Positions 16,055-24,046 of a stretch of 39,176 nucleotides of DNA are shown here, in pieces (position 1 is the stretch's first letter; each line of letters opens with the position of its first letter). The stretch is from CAMAVH01 sp035714115 (lineage in GTDB: Bacteria > Pseudomonadota > Alphaproteobacteria > SMXQ01). The stretch is from contig DASTMO010000038.1 of NCBI GenBank assembly GCA_035714115.1, forward strand, positions 1-39,176. Reading direction: 5' to 3'. Made by a program: the position numbers and the translations under genes. Under the pieces are notes generated by a model, which ran no database searches, was not told where the DNA came from, and was given only the letters and a program-made list of their open reading frames with translations.

Positions 16055-16083
16055 TTTTCTGGCTTTTGGGCAGGGTTTGACCA

Positions 16084-16112
16084 TTGACCGCCGCTTAGCC
16101 AAGCCATACATA
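16084..16112 (+). promoter_or_regulatory. candidate leuA promoter
   Basis: TTGACC (16084-16089; 5 of 6 consensus) and a 17-base spacer lead to TACATA (16107-16112; only 3 of 6). A second TTGACC is at 16077. The predicted start of transcription, about 7 bases past the -10 box, falls at 16119, which is the A of the leader-peptide ATG. The -10 box is weak, so this is a candidate only. Confidence 0.45.
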
Positions 16113-16118
16113 GCTTCT

Positions 16119-16154
16119 ATGGACTTCCGACTGCGCCTCCTTCGACTTAGCTGA
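16119..16154 (+). CDS. leuA leader peptide (11 aa, leucine-rich)
   Basis: A short frame reads M-D-F-R-L-R-L-L-R-L-S and stops. Four of its 11 codons are leucine (CTG, CTC, CTT, CTT), and the gene downstream is leuA. Leucine-rich leader peptides that control leuA by ribosome stalling are established in Proteobacteria. No ribosome-binding site precedes the ATG, but the predicted transcription start coincides with the ATG, so it could be a leaderless transcript, as described for the trp leader of Sinorhizobium meliloti. The stop codon is directly followed by the mutually exclusive stems at 16155-16216. A chance occurrence is possible because Leu and Arg codons are common here, but position and context favour a real leader. 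Confidence 0.65.
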   Translation: MDFRLRLLRLS

Positions 16155-16216
16155 TCCGCGCCCCCGGCTCGCCGGGATCACGCGCGGAAACGCCTGTCCG
16201 CGTCTTCACGCCAGGC
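16155..16216 (+). promoter_or_regulatory. mutually exclusive stems, candidate leucine attenuator
   Basis: CGCGGA (16183-16188) can pair with TCCGCG upstream (16155-16160, enclosing a CCCGG/CCGGG stem at 16163-16176) or with TCCGCG downstream (16197-16202). A third pairing, GCCTG (16192-16196) with CAGGC (16212-16216), is compatible with the first and excluded by the second. This 1:2, 2:3, 3:4 arrangement is that of a classical attenuator. There is no clear T run after the last stem, so the mechanism could use Rho or affect mRNA stability instead. The remaining 16217-16421 holds no further gene that I can support. Confidence 0.5.
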
Positions 16217-16421
16217 CCGCTTAAAGTTCGAAGTTGTTGGAATCCCTTGACGATGTGCGCGCTTTATCCCCATTTTGTGCCCCAATTCACCGGTCCGGCT
16301 GCATTTCTGGCCCGCTCGGCGCGACTTATCGGCGGCCGCTGATCCTGGGTTTCTTGAGCCCTGTCGATCGCGGCCGACGACGCGCCCTGCCCCAGACATT
16401 CAGCGAATTTGGAGACCTTTC

Positions 16422-18083
16422 ATGTCCACGATGCCGATTCACAAATACCGACCGTTCGCCCAGATCAACTTGCCCGACCGCAAGTGGCCGACGCGCACGA
16501 TCACCAAAGCACCGATCTGGTGCAGCGTCGATCTGCGCGACGGCAACCAGGCGCTCGTCGAGCCGATGGGGCCGGACCGCAAGCGCCGCATGTTCGAGCT
16601 CCTGGTCCGCATGGGCTTCAAGGAGATCGAGGTCGGCTTCCCCTCCGCCTCGCAGACCGACTTCGACTTCGTGCGCCAGCTCATTGACGACAAGATGATC
16701 CCGGCGGACGTCACCATCCAGGTGCTGACCCAGGCGCGCGACGAGTTGATTCGCCGCACCTTCGAAGCCATCAAGGGCGCGCCCAACGCGATCGTCCATG
16801 TCTACAACTCCACCTCGGAATTGCAGCGCCGCGTCGTCTTCGGTCTCGACCGCAAGGGCATCACCGACATCGCCGTGAAGGGCACCAAGCTGATTCGCGA
16901 GCTGGTGCCGACCATCCCCGAGACCAAAGTGCGCCTGGAATATTCGCCGGAGAGCTTCACCGGCACCGAGCTGGATTTCGCCAAGGAGATTTGCGAAGCG
17001 GTGCTCGACGCCTGGGGCGCCAATGCTAAGGACAAGGTGATCTTGAACCTGCCGGCGACCGTCGAGATGTCGACGCCGAACATTTACGCCGACATGATCG
17101 AATGGTTCGACCGCAACGTGAAGGGCCGCGACCGCTACATCCTCAGCGTCCATCCGCATAACGACCGCGGCACCGGCGTCGCCGCCGCCGAGCTGGCCTT
17201 GATGGCCGGCTGCGAGCGCGTCGAAGGCACGCTGTTCGGCAACGGCGAACGCACCGGCAATGTCGACGTGGTGACGCTGGCGCTCAACATGTTCACCCAG
17301 GGCGTCGATCCCGACCTGGAAGTGAACAACGTGCGCGAGATCGTCGAGACGGTCGAATATTGCAACCAGCTGCCGGTCCATCCGCGCCATCCCTATGGCG
17401 GCGAACTGGTCTTCACCGCCTTCTCCGGCTCGCACCAGGACGCCATCAAGAAGGGCTTCTCGGCGTTGGAGAAGAGCAACAGCGGCCTGTGGGAAGTGCC
17501 TTATCTGCCGATCGACCCGAAGGACGTCGGGCGCGATTACGAAGCGGTCATCCGTGTCAACAGTCAGTCGGGCAAGGGCGGCGTCGCCTACTTGCTGCAG
17601 ACCGATTACGGCCTCGATCTGCCGCGCAAGCTGCAGGTGGAGTTCTCCAAAGTCGTCCAGCAGATGACCGACGCCAGCGGCAAGGAAGTCACCGCCAAGC
17701 AGATCTGGACCGCCTTCGACGCCGAATATCTGAAGCCGGGCCGCATCGAATTTATCGATCACAAGACCTGGCCCTCGGCCAACGGCACGGCGCGCGAAAT
17801 CGAGGCCACCATCCGCTTCGACGGCAAGGAGACCAAGATCGCCGGCACCGGCACTGGCCCGATCGACGCCTATGTCGACGCGCTGAAGAAGAGCTGCGGC
17901 GTCACATTGGAGATCGCCGACTATCGCGAGCATGCGGTGAAAAGCGGCTCGGGCGCCAATGCCGCCGCTTATGTCGACACCACCGTGAACGGCAAGCCGC
18001 TGTTCGGCGTCGGCATCGCGCCGAACATCGTCACCGCTTCGCTGCTGGCCATCACCAGCGCCGCGAACCGCGGCATTCGCTGA
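16422..18083 (+). CDS. leuA: 2-isopropylmalate synthase (553 aa)
   Basis: Cytoplasmic enzyme that condenses 2-oxoisovalerate with acetyl-CoA to 2-isopropylmalate, the committed step of leucine synthesis. The N-terminal catalytic barrel has D-L-R-D-G-N-Q-A-L near residue 40, the metal/substrate motif, and the H-P-H-N-D-R-G-T metal-binding motif near residue 240. N-G-E-R-T-G-N-V-D follows. The C-terminal LeuA dimerisation/regulatory domain, the site of leucine feedback, occupies about 430-553. The length fits the long (about 550-residue) LeuA form. The ATG at 16422 has GGAGAC 7 bases upstream; the open frame back to 16275 is not conserved-looking. The leader peptide and stems at 16119-16216 suggest leucine control. 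Confidence 0.96.
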   Translation: MSTMPIHKYRPFAQINLPDRKWPTRTITKAPIWCSVDLRDGNQALVEPMGPDRKRRMFELLVRMGFKEIEVGFPSASQTDFDFVRQLIDDKMIPADVTIQVLTQARDELIRRTFEAIKGAPNAIVHVYNSTSELQRRVVFGLDRKGITDIAVKGTKLIRELVPTIPETKVRLEYSPESFTGTELDFAKEICEAVLDAWGANAKDKVILNLPATVEMSTPNIYADMIEWFDRNVKGRDRYILSVHPHNDRGTGVAAAELALMAGCERVEGTLFGNGERTGNVDVVTLALNMFTQGVDPDLEVNNVREIVETVEYCNQLPVHPRHPYGGELVFTAFSGSHQDAIKKGFSALEKSNSGLWEVPYLPIDPKDVGRDYEAVIRVNSQSGKGGVAYLLQTDYGLDLPRKLQVEFSKVVQQMTDASGKEVTAKQIWTAFDAEYLKPGRIEFIDHKTWPSANGTAREIEATIRFDGKETKIAGTGTGPIDAYVDALKKSCGVTLEIADYREHAVKSGSGANAAAYVDTTVNGKPLFGVGIAPNIVTASLLAITSAANRGIR

Positions 18084-18101
18084 GGGCTCCGACGATCCGA
18101 C

Positions 18102-18133
18102 AAAAAGGGCGCAGCCATGGCTGCGCCCTTTTT
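18102..18133. terminator. bidirectional terminator between leuA and the caspase-like gene
   Basis: A perfect 15-base inverted repeat (AAAAAGGGCGCAGCC / GGCTGCGCCCTTTTT) lies 18 bases after leuA and 20 bases after the stop codon of the converging gene. Each strand shows a GC stem followed by at least five T, so it should work in both directions. Confidence 0.93.
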
Positions 18134-18153
18134 ATTTCTCGATGCGGCGGCGC

Positions 18154-19515
18154 TTACTGCGCGACCAGCACTTCGTATTGCGGGACTTGAACCTCGGCGA
18201 CGCCGTTGGCGATGTTGCAGAACTGCGCGACCAGTTTGCCCGGCACCACATTGTTCGCGCCGGAGGCCGCGCGGCAAACGACCAATTGCCGACCCGTCTC
18301 CTGGCCGCCGACGAACGCGCCCGTCGCCGATTGGCCGCCCCTGGCGGCGACCCATTTGGCCGCTTGCTGGACCTGCGGCGTGCCGGTCAGCACTTCATAT
18401 CTTTCGATGCGGACGGCACGGCCGCCCCAGCCGATGCTGCAGATTCCGTCCGCCCCCAGCTTGCCGGGATGGATGCCGTTGTTGTAAGGCGCGCGGCAGA
18501 TGCCCACCGGCTTGCCGCCTTCCTGGCCTGCCACCACCGCCGATGGCGGGATCGGCGTGCCTCGGGCGCCCGGCACCCATGCGAGCTTGGCCGGAGCTGT
18601 CGCTGGCGCGGGTGCCGGAGCCGGCGCGGCCGCCGTCGGGGTCTGCGGCGGCGGCGCTGCCGGCATTTGCACCGGCGTCGCGGTCAGGCCGCCTGGCACA
18701 TAAGCGCGGACATAGCTGACCTTCGATTCGACGATCGGCGTCTGCTTGTAAGCGGTGCCGCCATAGTTGGTCGTGATCGGGGTCTTGGCCGTATTGACGA
18801 TCTGCTCCCAGCCCGGCGTGGTGGTCGGGCTGGTGATGTTGACCTGGGTTTCGTGCGATGCGAGGAAACGCTTGGTGAAGAACCCGCCGGCATCGTCGTC
18901 GCCCCAGGCATATTCGCCCTCGCTGCTCGACGCGATGACGACTTCGCCGGCGGCGTCGCGCCACAGGCGGCTGTAGGTCTTCTTATAATCGGGCGGCGCG
19001 CTGCGCATCATCATGGCCTGCGCGACAGGCAGATCCATCACGTTGTTGCAGCTGTCGGTCACGGCGATCAGCAAACGCGGCGCCTTTTTGCGCAGCTCGG
19101 CGACGATCTCGGTGAAATCCTGGCCCTGATTGCTGATGTAGAGATAGGGAAAGCGCGAGGTCTTGTTCCAGGTGCGGAAGCCGTGGCCCGAGTAGTAGAA
19201 CAGGATCGCGTCGTCCGGTCCGGCTTTGACGTTGTTCACCGCCCCGCGCACGTTCGCCAGCGTCACCTGCGCGCCTTCGAGCGCCTGCAGCGACAGCTGC
19301 ATGCCGGTGTAGCCGGACACGGCCGTCACCAGGCGCTTCAGCCCTTCAAAGTCCTTCTTCACCGAAACGCCGATCGAGGCGTCATTGGTGTCGGCGATGA
19401 GGATGGCATGCAGCGTCTGCGCGGAGGCCGGCGGCGCGCCGGACAGCAGCGCGACGGCGACGATGGCGGCGAACAGCCGCGATAAGCCGCTCATGCGGCA
19501 AATGGCGTAGAACAT
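18154..19515 (-). CDS. exported caspase-fold (peptidase C14) protein with two DM9 repeats (453 aa)
   Basis: Predicted periplasmic or secreted caspase-family cysteine protease. The signal peptide covers residues 1-33 (A-S-A-Q cleavage). The caspase fold lies at about 35-255, with the catalytic dyad visible as His111 in Y-Y-S-G-H-G and Cys156 in T-D-S-C-N-N. A Pro/Ala-rich linker (about 275-308) leads to two tandem DM9 (DUF3421) repeats at about 309-377 and 386-453. Each repeat shows W-V, G-Q-E, C-R-A, P-G-K-L and a final Y-E-V-L; DM9 domains elsewhere bind mannose-type sugars. The ATG at 19515 has a strong GGGGAGGAG site; the 58-codon upstream extension overlaps the next gene. It is probably co-transcribed with the unknown exported protein 22 bases upstream. 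Substrate and activation are unknown. Confidence 0.85.
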   Translation of the reverse strand: MFYAICRMSGLSRLFAAIVAVALLSGAPPASAQTLHAILIADTNDASIGVSVKKDFEGLKRLVTAVSGYTGMQLSLQALEGAQVTLANVRGAVNNVKAGPDDAILFYYSGHGFRTWNKTSRFPYLYISNQGQDFTEIVAELRKKAPRLLIAVTDSCNNVMDLPVAQAMMMRSAPPDYKKTYSRLWRDAAGEVVIASSSEGEYAWGDDDAGGFFTKRFLASHETQVNITSPTTTPGWEQIVNTAKTPITTNYGGTAYKQTPIVESKVSYVRAYVPGGLTATPVQMPAAPPPQTPTAAAPAPAPAPATAPAKLAWVPGARGTPIPPSAVVAGQEGGKPVGICRAPYNNGIHPGKLGADGICSIGWGGRAVRIERYEVLTGTPQVQQAAKWVAARGGQSATGAFVGGQETGRQLVVCRAASGANNVVPGKLVAQFCNIANGVAEVQVPQYEVLVAQ

Positions 19516-19537
19516 GACTCCTCCCCCGGAGCGATAC

Positions 19538-20041
19538 TTAAGGTTTCTCGAAGAGTTCGACGAGCAGCGCCTTGATGCCGCCTTCGGCTGGATCGTAATC
19601 CTCCAGCCGCGGCCGCTCGGCGCCGCCGGCAAAGCCCCACATCTTGCAAGATTGCGACAGCACGACGCTGGCCTGCCGCTCGCCGGCATGGAAGACGAAT
19701 CCGGTGTCGGCCAGGAATGGGCAACGCTTCGATTTGTCGAAGACGTAGCTCGATTCGGCGAATATTAAAGTGCGGAAGGTCTCGACTTGGTCGAGCGTCA
19801 GCTCCGGCCCCTTCTCGCGCACGGCATAGCCCTGCACCGCCGGCTCGACGATGTCGGTCTTGGCTTCGAGCTGGAAGCTTTCGACGCGATCGGCTGCCGC
19901 GATGACGTCGGCGATGTCATTGCCGAGGAAACGGGCGACCGCCGCATCGAGCACGGCGGCGCGCGCCGGCAGCACATGCGAGCCCGAGACAAGGCCGGCG
20001 GCCAGGATGGCAACGCCCAACGCTTCACGCAAACTTGGCAT
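19538..20041 (-). CDS. exported protein of unknown function, partner of the caspase-like gene (167 aa)
   Basis: I do not recognise this family. The ATG at 20041 gives a signal peptide (M-P-S-L-R-E, hydrophobic stretch to about residue 25, P-A-R-A-A cleavage) and has a GGGGAAA site upstream. The mature protein has about 140 residues with two cysteines, one in S-K-R-C-P-F-L and one in S-Q-S-C-K-M-W-G-F, which could form a disulphide. The stretch between them (D-T-G-F-V-F-H-A...A-S-V-V-L-S) reads as a beta hairpin, which suggests a small folded domain. It ends 22 bases before the caspase-like gene on the same strand and may be its inhibitor, chaperone or substrate; that is inference from position only. 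Confidence 0.7.
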   Translation of the reverse strand: MPSLREALGVAILAAGLVSGSHVLPARAAVLDAAVARFLGNDIADVIAAADRVESFQLEAKTDIVEPAVQGYAVREKGPELTLDQVETFRTLIFAESSYVFDKSKRCPFLADTGFVFHAGERQASVVLSQSCKMWGFAGGAERPRLEDYDPAEGGIKALLVELFEKP

Positions 20042-20165
20042 CAAAATTTCCCCACGCGCCGCAGCGGCGCCCCTGTTTGGCGGCATATATAGCACAGCGC
20101 CCGCCCCGGCGGTATCGGGCGTACTGGCAAAATATGACAGCCAAATGCTCGGTTAACGAGGGCAG

Positions 20166-20756
20166 TCAACGGCGTCTGGGCAGCCAACCGTCGGAATTGA
20201 CCACGTAGCGGTCGGCGTCTGTGCCGTAGAGCGTGATCTTGCCCTGATGGGTGAAATGCAGCCGCCTCAGCAACCGCTCGATGGGCCGTTCCCCGCGCTT
20301 CGTGCAGCCGACCACATGGGCCAGCTTGAGAGATTTGAAGGCGTGATCCAGCAAAGCGGTTCCCGCTTCCGTGGCATAGCCCTGGCTGCGCGAGGCTTTG
20401 CCGAGATAAGCGCCGAACTCGGTGATTTCGCTGCCCGGCCAGAGCGGCGCCAAGAGCGCGCGCCCCAGGAAGGCGCCGCTCGCCTTGTCCAAAATCACCC
20501 ACCAGCCGTAGGCGGCGCCGGGATCCTTCTGCGACAATTCGATGCGCGGGGCGATGCGTTCGGCCAGCCGCGCCGGATCGACGCCGCGCATGGCGAGATA
20601 GGCCGTCACATCGGGCAGCGCATCGAGCGCGATCAGATCCGCTTCATCGCCCGGCGCCGGGCGGCGCAGGATCAGCCGGCGGGTCTCGAAACGGGCATAG
20701 GCCGGATCGGATGCGGGCTCGGCCGGAGGGGTGCTTGTGGCGCTGACGGTCGACAT
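20166..20756 (-). CDS. GNAT family N-acetyltransferase, RimJ/RimL type (196 aa)
   Basis: Cytoplasmic acetyltransferase using acetyl-CoA. E-T-R-R-L-I-L-R-R-P near residue 25 is the usual opening of the RimJ/RimL-like group. The acetyl-CoA pyrophosphate loop reads R-S-Q-G-Y-A-T-E-A near residue 123, and the C-terminal V-V-G-C-T...L-L-R-R-L-H-F pattern fits the last strands. The acceptor is unknown (protein N-terminus, antibiotic or small amine). Length is normal. The first 20 residues are Ser/Thr/Pro-rich and probably disordered. It lies 124 bases upstream (in transcription) of the caspase pair and could share a transcript with it. Confidence 0.85.
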   Translation of the reverse strand: MSTVSATSTPPAEPASDPAYARFETRRLILRRPAPGDEADLIALDALPDVTAYLAMRGVDPARLAERIAPRIELSQKDPGAAYGWWVILDKASGAFLGRALLAPLWPGSEITEFGAYLGKASRSQGYATEAGTALLDHAFKSLKLAHVVGCTKRGERPIERLLRRLHFTHQGKITLYGTDADRYVVNSDGWLPRRR

Positions 20757-20839
20757 AGCGGCAGGCTAACGCCCTCTCCGCTCGCGGCAAAGCGGGAAAA
20801 TCCTTCACAAATTCCGCGTCCCGGACCATATAGACGGCC

Positions 20840-21544
20840 ATGCTGAAGCAATATACGCGCAAGATCGGCGATATCGTCCGCCGCGCCCGCGGCGAGATGA
20901 AAACGCCGGGCCAGCGGTTCGCCGCCTGGATCGAGATGGTGTTCATGGATCACGGCATCTTCCGCATGATCTACAGCAACACGCACCGCATCTCGCCCAA
21001 GATGTACCGCGCCGCCCAGCCTTCGCCGGGCCAAGTCGCGCGCATGGCCAAGCTCGGCGTGAAGACCATCGTGAATTTGCGCGGCGCGCGGGATGGCGGC
21101 GAGTATCTGCTGCAAAAGGAAGCCTGCGCGCGGCACGGCATAACCCTGATCGACTTTCCGCTTTCCTCGCGCGACGCGCCGCGCAAGACCGACGCCCGCA
21201 AGCTGAAAGAGCTGTTCGACAAGATCGAATATCCCGCCATGCTCCACTGCAAGTCGGGCGCGGATCGCGCCGGCCTCGGCGCGGCGCTCTACATGCACCT
21301 GCACGAAGGCCGGCCGGTGGCCGAAGCCGCCCAGCAGCTGCATTGGAAATACGGCCATTTCCGCCAGGCCAAGACCGGTATCCTGGATTTCTTCTTCGAC
21401 CATTACGGCCGCAGCACGGCGACCGTGCAGCGCGACATCATTCTGTGGTCGGAAAACGACTACGATCCGGAAGCGCTTAAGCGCGACTTTCGCGTGAACC
21501 GCTGGTTCAACCTGCTGGTCGATAAGATCCTCCGCCGCGAGTAA
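20840..21544 (+). CDS. tyrosine/dual-specificity phosphatase-like protein (234 aa)
   Basis: Cysteine-based phosphatase. The signature H-C-K-S-G-A-D-R-A-G at about residues 136-145 contains the C-x(5)-R phosphate loop with nucleophile Cys and Arg. Before it lie Y-R-A-A-Q-P and I-V-N-L-R-G-A-R, typical of bacterial and cyclin-type dual-specificity phosphatases, whose substrates can be phosphoproteins, phosphoinositides or lipid-A precursors. There is no signal peptide, but the N-terminal 40 residues are basic with a short hydrophobic patch. C-terminal residues 165-234 are an additional helical section. A weak possible promoter (TTCACA at 20804, CATATA at 20827) would place the transcription start at or next to the ATG. 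It converges on the exporter gene with a 4-base gap. Confidence 0.82.
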   Translation: MLKQYTRKIGDIVRRARGEMKTPGQRFAAWIEMVFMDHGIFRMIYSNTHRISPKMYRAAQPSPGQVARMAKLGVKTIVNLRGARDGGEYLLQKEACARHGITLIDFPLSSRDAPRKTDARKLKELFDKIEYPAMLHCKSGADRAGLGAALYMHLHEGRPVAEAAQQLHWKYGHFRQAKTGILDFFFDHYGRSTATVQRDIILWSENDYDPEALKRDFRVNRWFNLLVDKILRRE

Positions 21545-21548
21545 AAGC

Positions 21549-23330
21549 CTACTGCGCGGCCGGAGCCGCCTCTTCCTCGCCGCGGAACTGCAAGCGGCTC
21601 AGCTTGGCGTAATGGCCATCCTTGGCCAGCAGCTCGGCATGAGTGCCGCGCTCGATGACGCGGCCCGCTTCCAGCACACAGATGACATCGGCATCGCGCA
21701 CGGTGGCGAGGCGATGGGCGATCACCAAGGTCGTGCGGCCCGCCGTCAGGCGCGCCAAGGCCTGCTGCACCAACCGCTCCGATTCGGCGTCGAGCGCGCT
21801 GGTCGCTTCGTCGAGCAGCAGTATCGGCGCGTCCTTCAGCACCGCGCGCGCCAGCGACAGGCGTTGACGCTCGCCGCCCGACAGCCTCATGCCGCGATCA
21901 CCGACGATGGTGTCGTAACCATCCGGCAATTTCACGATGAAATCATGCGCTGCCGCCGCCTTGGCCGCCGCGACGATTTCCGCTTCGCCGGCATCGGCGC
22001 GGCCGAAGGCGATATTGGCGCGCACTGTGTCGTTGAACAGCACGATGTCTTGGCTGACCAGAGCGATCGAATCGCGCAGGCTGGCCAGCGTCACGTCGCG
22101 CACGTCCTGGCCGTCAATCGTGACGCGGCCGCCGCGCACGTCGAACAAGCGCGGAATCAGATTGAACACGGTGGACTTGCCGGCGCCGCTGCGCCCGACC
22201 AGCGCCACGGTCTTGCCGGCGGGCACGTCGAGCGAAATGCCGTCGAGGGCGTTGGTGTCGTCATAGCCGAAGGCGACGCCGTCGAGCGCGATATGGCCGC
22301 GGCCCTTGGCCAAAGCCGGCGCGCCGGGCTTCTCCGTGATGGCCGGCTTTTCGTCGATCAGTTGGAACACGCGCTGCACCGCAGCGAGGCCTTCCTGCAG
22401 CACGGTGTTGAGCGTGCCGATGGCGCGCACCGGCTGCGCCGCGATCAGCAGCGCGCTGATGAAGCCGGTGAATTGGCCGACCGTGCCGGCCCCGGTGGCG
22501 ACGCGCCAGCCGCCGAAGGCGATGACGCCGCCGACCGCCAGGCCGCCGAGGACTTCGAGGATCGGATCGAGGCGCGCACGGCTCTTGGTCATCTTCATCA
22601 TGAGCGCGTACATGCGCTCGAAAGCGCCGCCGGCGCGGCCGCGCTCGTAATCCTCAAGGCGATAGGTCTTGACCATACGCGCGCCCGAGAAGCTCTCGTT
22701 CAGCAGCGAGGTGGTCTCGCCCATCTGCACCTGAGTGTCGATCGAAGCGCGGCGCAGCTTCTTGCCGACCTCGATGATCGGCCAAGCGGCCAGCGGATAG
22801 ACCACAAGCACGATCAGCGACAGCATCCAGTCGAGATAGAACATGGTGCCGATCAGGGCAAAGACGGTCAACGAATCGCGGATCAGGTTGGTCACCGTGC
22901 GCGCCACGGCATTTCGCACCACGCCGATATCGTTGGTAAAGCGCGAGATCAGCGCGCCGGGTGGCTCGCGCAGCATGCGCGCCAGATCGGCGTTCAGCAG
23001 ATGGTCGAACATGCGGATCTGCATGTCGGTGGTGACGCGATAGACGATATGGCTGGTCAGCACGTTCTGAGCGTACATCGCCAAGCCGCGCGCGGTGGTG
23101 ACGCCAAGCACCAGGATCGGCACCAGCCAGACCACGCGATGGTCCTGGGTGGTGAACAGGGCATAGGTCCAGTCGATCAGCAGCGGATAGGCGCCGGTCG
23201 AGGCGGCCACGGCGGCCATGGAGAGGGCGACCCAGATCAGCGTCGGCCAATGGGAGCTCACCCAGTCGCGCCACAGGCGGCCGAGCAGATAGCGGGTGGT
23301 CTCGTCGAAACGCAGCTTGGCTTTGGCCAT
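21549..23330 (-). CDS. ABC transporter, exporter type (MsbA-like), fused permease and ATPase (593 aa)
   Basis: Half-transporter that works as a homodimer in the inner membrane, exporting lipids or hydrophobic compounds; MsbA-like proteins flip lipid A. Six transmembrane helices occupy about residues 25-315. The nucleotide-binding domain has Walker A G-R-S-G-A-G-K-S-T, signature L-S-G-G-E-R-Q-R, Walker B I-L-L-L-D-E-A-T-S-A-L-D and the switch His in V-I-A-H-R-L-A-T. The ATG at 23330 gives a normal N-terminus; the alternative TTG at 23363 adds 11 residues and neither has a clear ribosome-binding site. Family features do not settle the substrate. The adjacent phosphatase gene is on the other strand. 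Confidence 0.92.
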   Translation of the reverse strand: MAKAKLRFDETTRYLLGRLWRDWVSSHWPTLIWVALSMAAVAASTGAYPLLIDWTYALFTTQDHRVVWLVPILVLGVTTARGLAMYAQNVLTSHIVYRVTTDMQIRMFDHLLNADLARMLREPPGALISRFTNDIGVVRNAVARTVTNLIRDSLTVFALIGTMFYLDWMLSLIVLVVYPLAAWPIIEVGKKLRRASIDTQVQMGETTSLLNESFSGARMVKTYRLEDYERGRAGGAFERMYALMMKMTKSRARLDPILEVLGGLAVGGVIAFGGWRVATGAGTVGQFTGFISALLIAAQPVRAIGTLNTVLQEGLAAVQRVFQLIDEKPAITEKPGAPALAKGRGHIALDGVAFGYDDTNALDGISLDVPAGKTVALVGRSGAGKSTVFNLIPRLFDVRGGRVTIDGQDVRDVTLASLRDSIALVSQDIVLFNDTVRANIAFGRADAGEAEIVAAAKAAAAHDFIVKLPDGYDTIVGDRGMRLSGGERQRLSLARAVLKDAPILLLDEATSALDAESERLVQQALARLTAGRTTLVIAHRLATVRDADVICVLEAGRVIERGTHAELLAKDGHYAKLSRLQFRGEEEAAPAAQ

Positions 23331-23410
23331 CGGACACGAACGATAAAAAACAAGGGCGCTCAATGAACGCGGGTGGCCGGAGAATAGAGGAAATCCGCCA
23401 TAAAAACAAA

Positions 23411-23438
23411 ACGGGCGAAGCCTCGCGGCTTCGCCCGT
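23411..23438 (-). terminator. rho-independent terminator of ahpCD
   Basis: A perfect 12-base-pair stem (ACGGGCGAAGCC / GGCTTCGCCCGT) with a 4-base loop is followed on the minus strand by TTTGTTTTTA. It lies 24 bases past the ahpD stop codon. Confidence 0.92.
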
Positions 23439-23462
23439 CTTAAAGCGCCGTTTCGCCGGTTT

Positions 23463-24014
23463 TTAAGCGGCGGCCAGCGCCGAGTCCTGCAGGGCGTCCT
23501 CGCCTTCGAGGACGGCGGCGGCGGCATGGACGACCGAAGCGATGCGCAGCACGTCTTGCATGCCCTCGCGGGTCGCGCCCTTGCCGAGCACTTCATGGGC
23601 GTGGGCCTTGAGGCACATGCCGCAGCCGTTGACCGCCGAGGCGGCGAGCGACCAGAGCTCGAAGTCGAGCTTGTCGACGCCCGGATTGCCGATGACGTTC
23701 ATGCGCAGGCGCGCCGGCATCTTGCTCAGTTCGGCATCCTCGATCAGATGGATCGAGCGGTAATAGATGTTGTTCATGGCCATGACGGCAGCGGCGGCCT
23801 TGGCGGCCTCGCGCGCTTCGGGCGACAGCTTTTCAGCGGCTTCGGCAGCAATCGCCTCGATCACCGTATCATTGCGCGAGGCGAGCGCCGAGGTGAGGAC
23901 CGCGCCCCAGACCTGCTGGGTGTTGAGAGCGGTGGAATTGACGATGTTCGACAGGTTGAGCTTGATGTCCTTGGCGTAGGCCGGCATCCGCTCCTTCAGA
24001 TTCTCGATGGACAT
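23463..24014 (-). CDS. ahpD: alkyl hydroperoxide reductase AhpD (183 aa)
   Basis: Alkylhydroperoxidase of the AhpD family, which reduces the disulphide of AhpC and links it to a lipoamide-dependent electron supply; it also has weak peroxidase activity of its own. The all-helical protein carries the catalytic N-G-C-G-M-C-L-K-A-H (the C-x-x-C pair at about 131-134 and His at 138), with the proton-relay Glu of A-H-E. Length matches the mycobacterial enzyme. It is 71 bases behind ahpC on the same strand, with a strong hairpin in the gap, and is followed by a strong terminator, so ahpC-ahpD form a two-gene operon. Confidence 0.96.
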   Translation of the reverse strand: MSIENLKERMPAYAKDIKLNLSNIVNSTALNTQQVWGAVLTSALASRNDTVIEAIAAEAAEKLSPEAREAAKAAAAVMAMNNIYYRSIHLIEDAELSKMPARLRMNVIGNPGVDKLDFELWSLAASAVNGCGMCLKAHAHEVLGKGATREGMQDVLRIASVVHAAAAVLEGEDALQDSALAAA

Positions 24015-24046
24015 GGCTTGCTCGCTTTCGTGATGCGACGGGCGAA

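Noticed and set aside
16326..17933. Minus-strand open frame opposite leuA
   Set aside because: Antisense shadow of leuA with no domain, and it crosses the leuA ribosome-binding site.
18142..19485. Plus-strand open frame opposite the caspase-like gene
   Set aside because: The minus-strand protein has a signal peptide, a catalytic dyad and DM9 repeats; the opposite frame has none of these.
21612..23366. Long plus-strand open frame opposite the ABC exporter
   Set aside because: It is the antisense shadow of a clear ABC transporter gene; the translation is rich in Arg, His, Asp and Gln with no domain, as expected from GC-biased codons.
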